A stretch of 64,000 bases of DNA from Virgibacillus aidingensis (GTDB taxonomy: Bacteria > Bacillota > Bacilli > Bacillales > Amphibacillaceae), in NCBI RefSeq assembly GCF_010994035.1, contig NZ_WIXN01000014.1, positions 1-64,000 on the forward strand, in the 5' to 3' direction. A model generated the notes under the pieces. The model saw nothing but the letters and a program-made list of their open reading frames with translations, was not told where the DNA came from and searched no databases. A program made the translations under genes and the position numbers. How positions within the stretch are numbered: position 1 is the first letter of the stretch; each line of letters begins with the position of its first letter. Of the stretch, positions 63,072-64,000 are shown one piece after another.

Positions 63072-64000
63072 TTAAACTTTAATACGCTTTTGTTCAAAAA
63101 TATCGAGCAATGTACGCACTTCATCGGTTGACTCAGTGCTCATCAATTGATTTCTTAATTCGCTCGCTCCACGGAAATCCCTGACATATATTTTAAAGAA
63201 GCGGCGAAGTGGTCTGAATGGACGCGGTTCTGATTTTGAATATTTATCAAAAAGATCCAGATGCAGCCTTAAAAGATCAAGCAATTCCTCACTGGTATGA
63301 TCTTTCGGCTCTTTTTCAAAAGCAAATGGGTTTTTAAAAATACCGCGCCCAATCATCACACCATCCACACCGTATCGCTGAACGAGCTCCAGCCCGGTGC
63401 TGCGGTCAGGTATATCACCGTTAATTGTCAGCAGTGTCCTCGGTGCCACTTCATCACGAAGCTTCTTAATCTCCGGGATGAGTTCCCAGTGCGCATCTAC
63501 TTTGCTCATTTCCTTTTTTGTGCGCAGATGAATGGATAGATTGACAATATCCTGTTTCAATATGTGTGTCAGCCAATCACGCCACTCATCCAACTTTGTG
63601 TAACCCAGCCTTGTTTTCACACTAACTGGCAAACCTCCCGCTTTTGCTGCATCTATCAGCGCTGCTGCAACATCCGGACGGCGGATCAGGCCACAGCCTT
63701 TTCCTTTGGCCGCCACATTCGGTACAGGACAGCCCATATTAATATCCACCCCGCTAAAACCTTGTTCGGCCATACCAATACTCATTTGCCGAAAGTATTC
63801 AGGCTTGTCCCCCCATATATGGGCTACCATTGGCTGTTCATCCTCTGTAAAGGTCAAACGGCCGCGTACACTTTGGATTCCCTCAGGATGACAATAGCTC
63901 TCCGTATTCGTAAACTCTGTAAAAAACACATCAGGCCTGGCTGCTTCACTCACCACATGACGAAATACAACATCTGTCACATCTTCCATTGGTGCCAGTA
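63072..64000 (-). CDS. dus: tRNA-dihydrouridine synthase, 5' end beyond the window
   Basis: An FMN-dependent enzyme that reduces uridines in tRNA. The visible 309 or so residues begin within the family start ([15 protein letters not shown]) and include [20 protein letters not shown] (catalytic Cys), VSVKTRLGY (substrate Lys/Arg), a His-containing [23 protein letters not shown] and [16 protein letters not shown]. The N-terminal few codons lie beyond base 64000, so the gene is partial in this window only. Which tRNA position it modifies is not decidable. Its own terminator follows. Confidence 0.92.
   Translation of the reverse strand, partial: LAPMEDVTDVVFRHVVSEAARPDVFFTEFTNTESYCHPEGIQSVRGRLTFTEDEQPMVAHIWGDKPEYFRQMSIGMAEQGFSGVDINMGCPVPNVAAKGKGCGLIRRPDVAAALIDAAKAGGLPVSVKTRLGYTKLDEWRDWLTHILKQDIVNLSIHLRTKKEMSKVDAHWELIPEIKKLRDEVAPRTLLTINGDIPDRSTGLELVQRYGVDGVMIGRGIFKNPFAFEKEPKDHTSEELLDLLRLHLDLFDKYSKSEPRPFRPLRRFFKIYVRDFRGASELRNQLMSTESTDEVRTLLDIFEQKRIKV

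Overview
The window comes from a low-GC Gram-positive, spore-forming member of the Bacillaceae. Many genes match Bacillus subtilis families (pdaA, yfkD, yfkF, yfkH-yfkI-yfkJ, yjzC, mreBH, yfmR, ctaB, ykwD-like CAP, DUF4025). The mix of Na+-coupled transporters, large catalase and copper nitrite reductase fits a halotolerant genus such as Virgibacillus, Oceanobacillus or Lentibacillus. The genus is inferred from gene content only; no rRNA or tRNA gene was seen.

0.1-6.7 kb is accessory DNA: an IS21 element (istA broken by a frameshift), a HTH regulator with a bacitracin-type ABC exporter and a small membrane protein, then an ISL3 transposase that is also frameshifted. 6.8-24 kb is mostly chromosomal backbone: a cortex deacetylase, an orphan pair of type VII secretion-type small proteins, transporters, yfk genes, a SRAP protein, glutaminase, a CAP-domain protein and mreBH.

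24-40 kb is an amino-acid catabolism region. The rightward operon encodes a glutarate CoA-transferase-like protein, a glutaryl-CoA dehydrogenase-like protein and a succinate/glutarate-semialdehyde dehydrogenase. The leftward genes encode lysine 6-dehydrogenase, an aldehyde dehydrogenase, an aminotransferase, an IclR regulator and a DUF3870 protein. Together they can be read as a route from lysine to crotonyl-CoA. TTTCA/TGAAA palindromes lie just downstream of two promoters here and may be IclR operators. A terminator-containing leader RNA precedes the CoA-transferase. A NhaC-family transporter separates this set from the tryptophan-to-anthranilate operon kynU-kynB-kynA.

40-54.8 kb holds a CoA-disulfide-reductase-like protein, a striking non-coding array of thirteen 52-bp hairpin repeats, yfmR, a TlpA/ResA thioredoxin, a P1 peptidase, nirK behind two FNR-type sites, ctaB, small stress-type proteins and a KatE-type catalase. 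54.8-57.4 kb is decaying DNA with remnants of a GNAT enzyme, an isochorismatase-like hydrolase and a Ger(x)C germination lipoprotein. The window ends with the glycerophosphodiester uptake operon ugpC-A-E-B-Q behind a Pho-box-like repeat, and a partial tRNA-dihydrouridine synthase gene.
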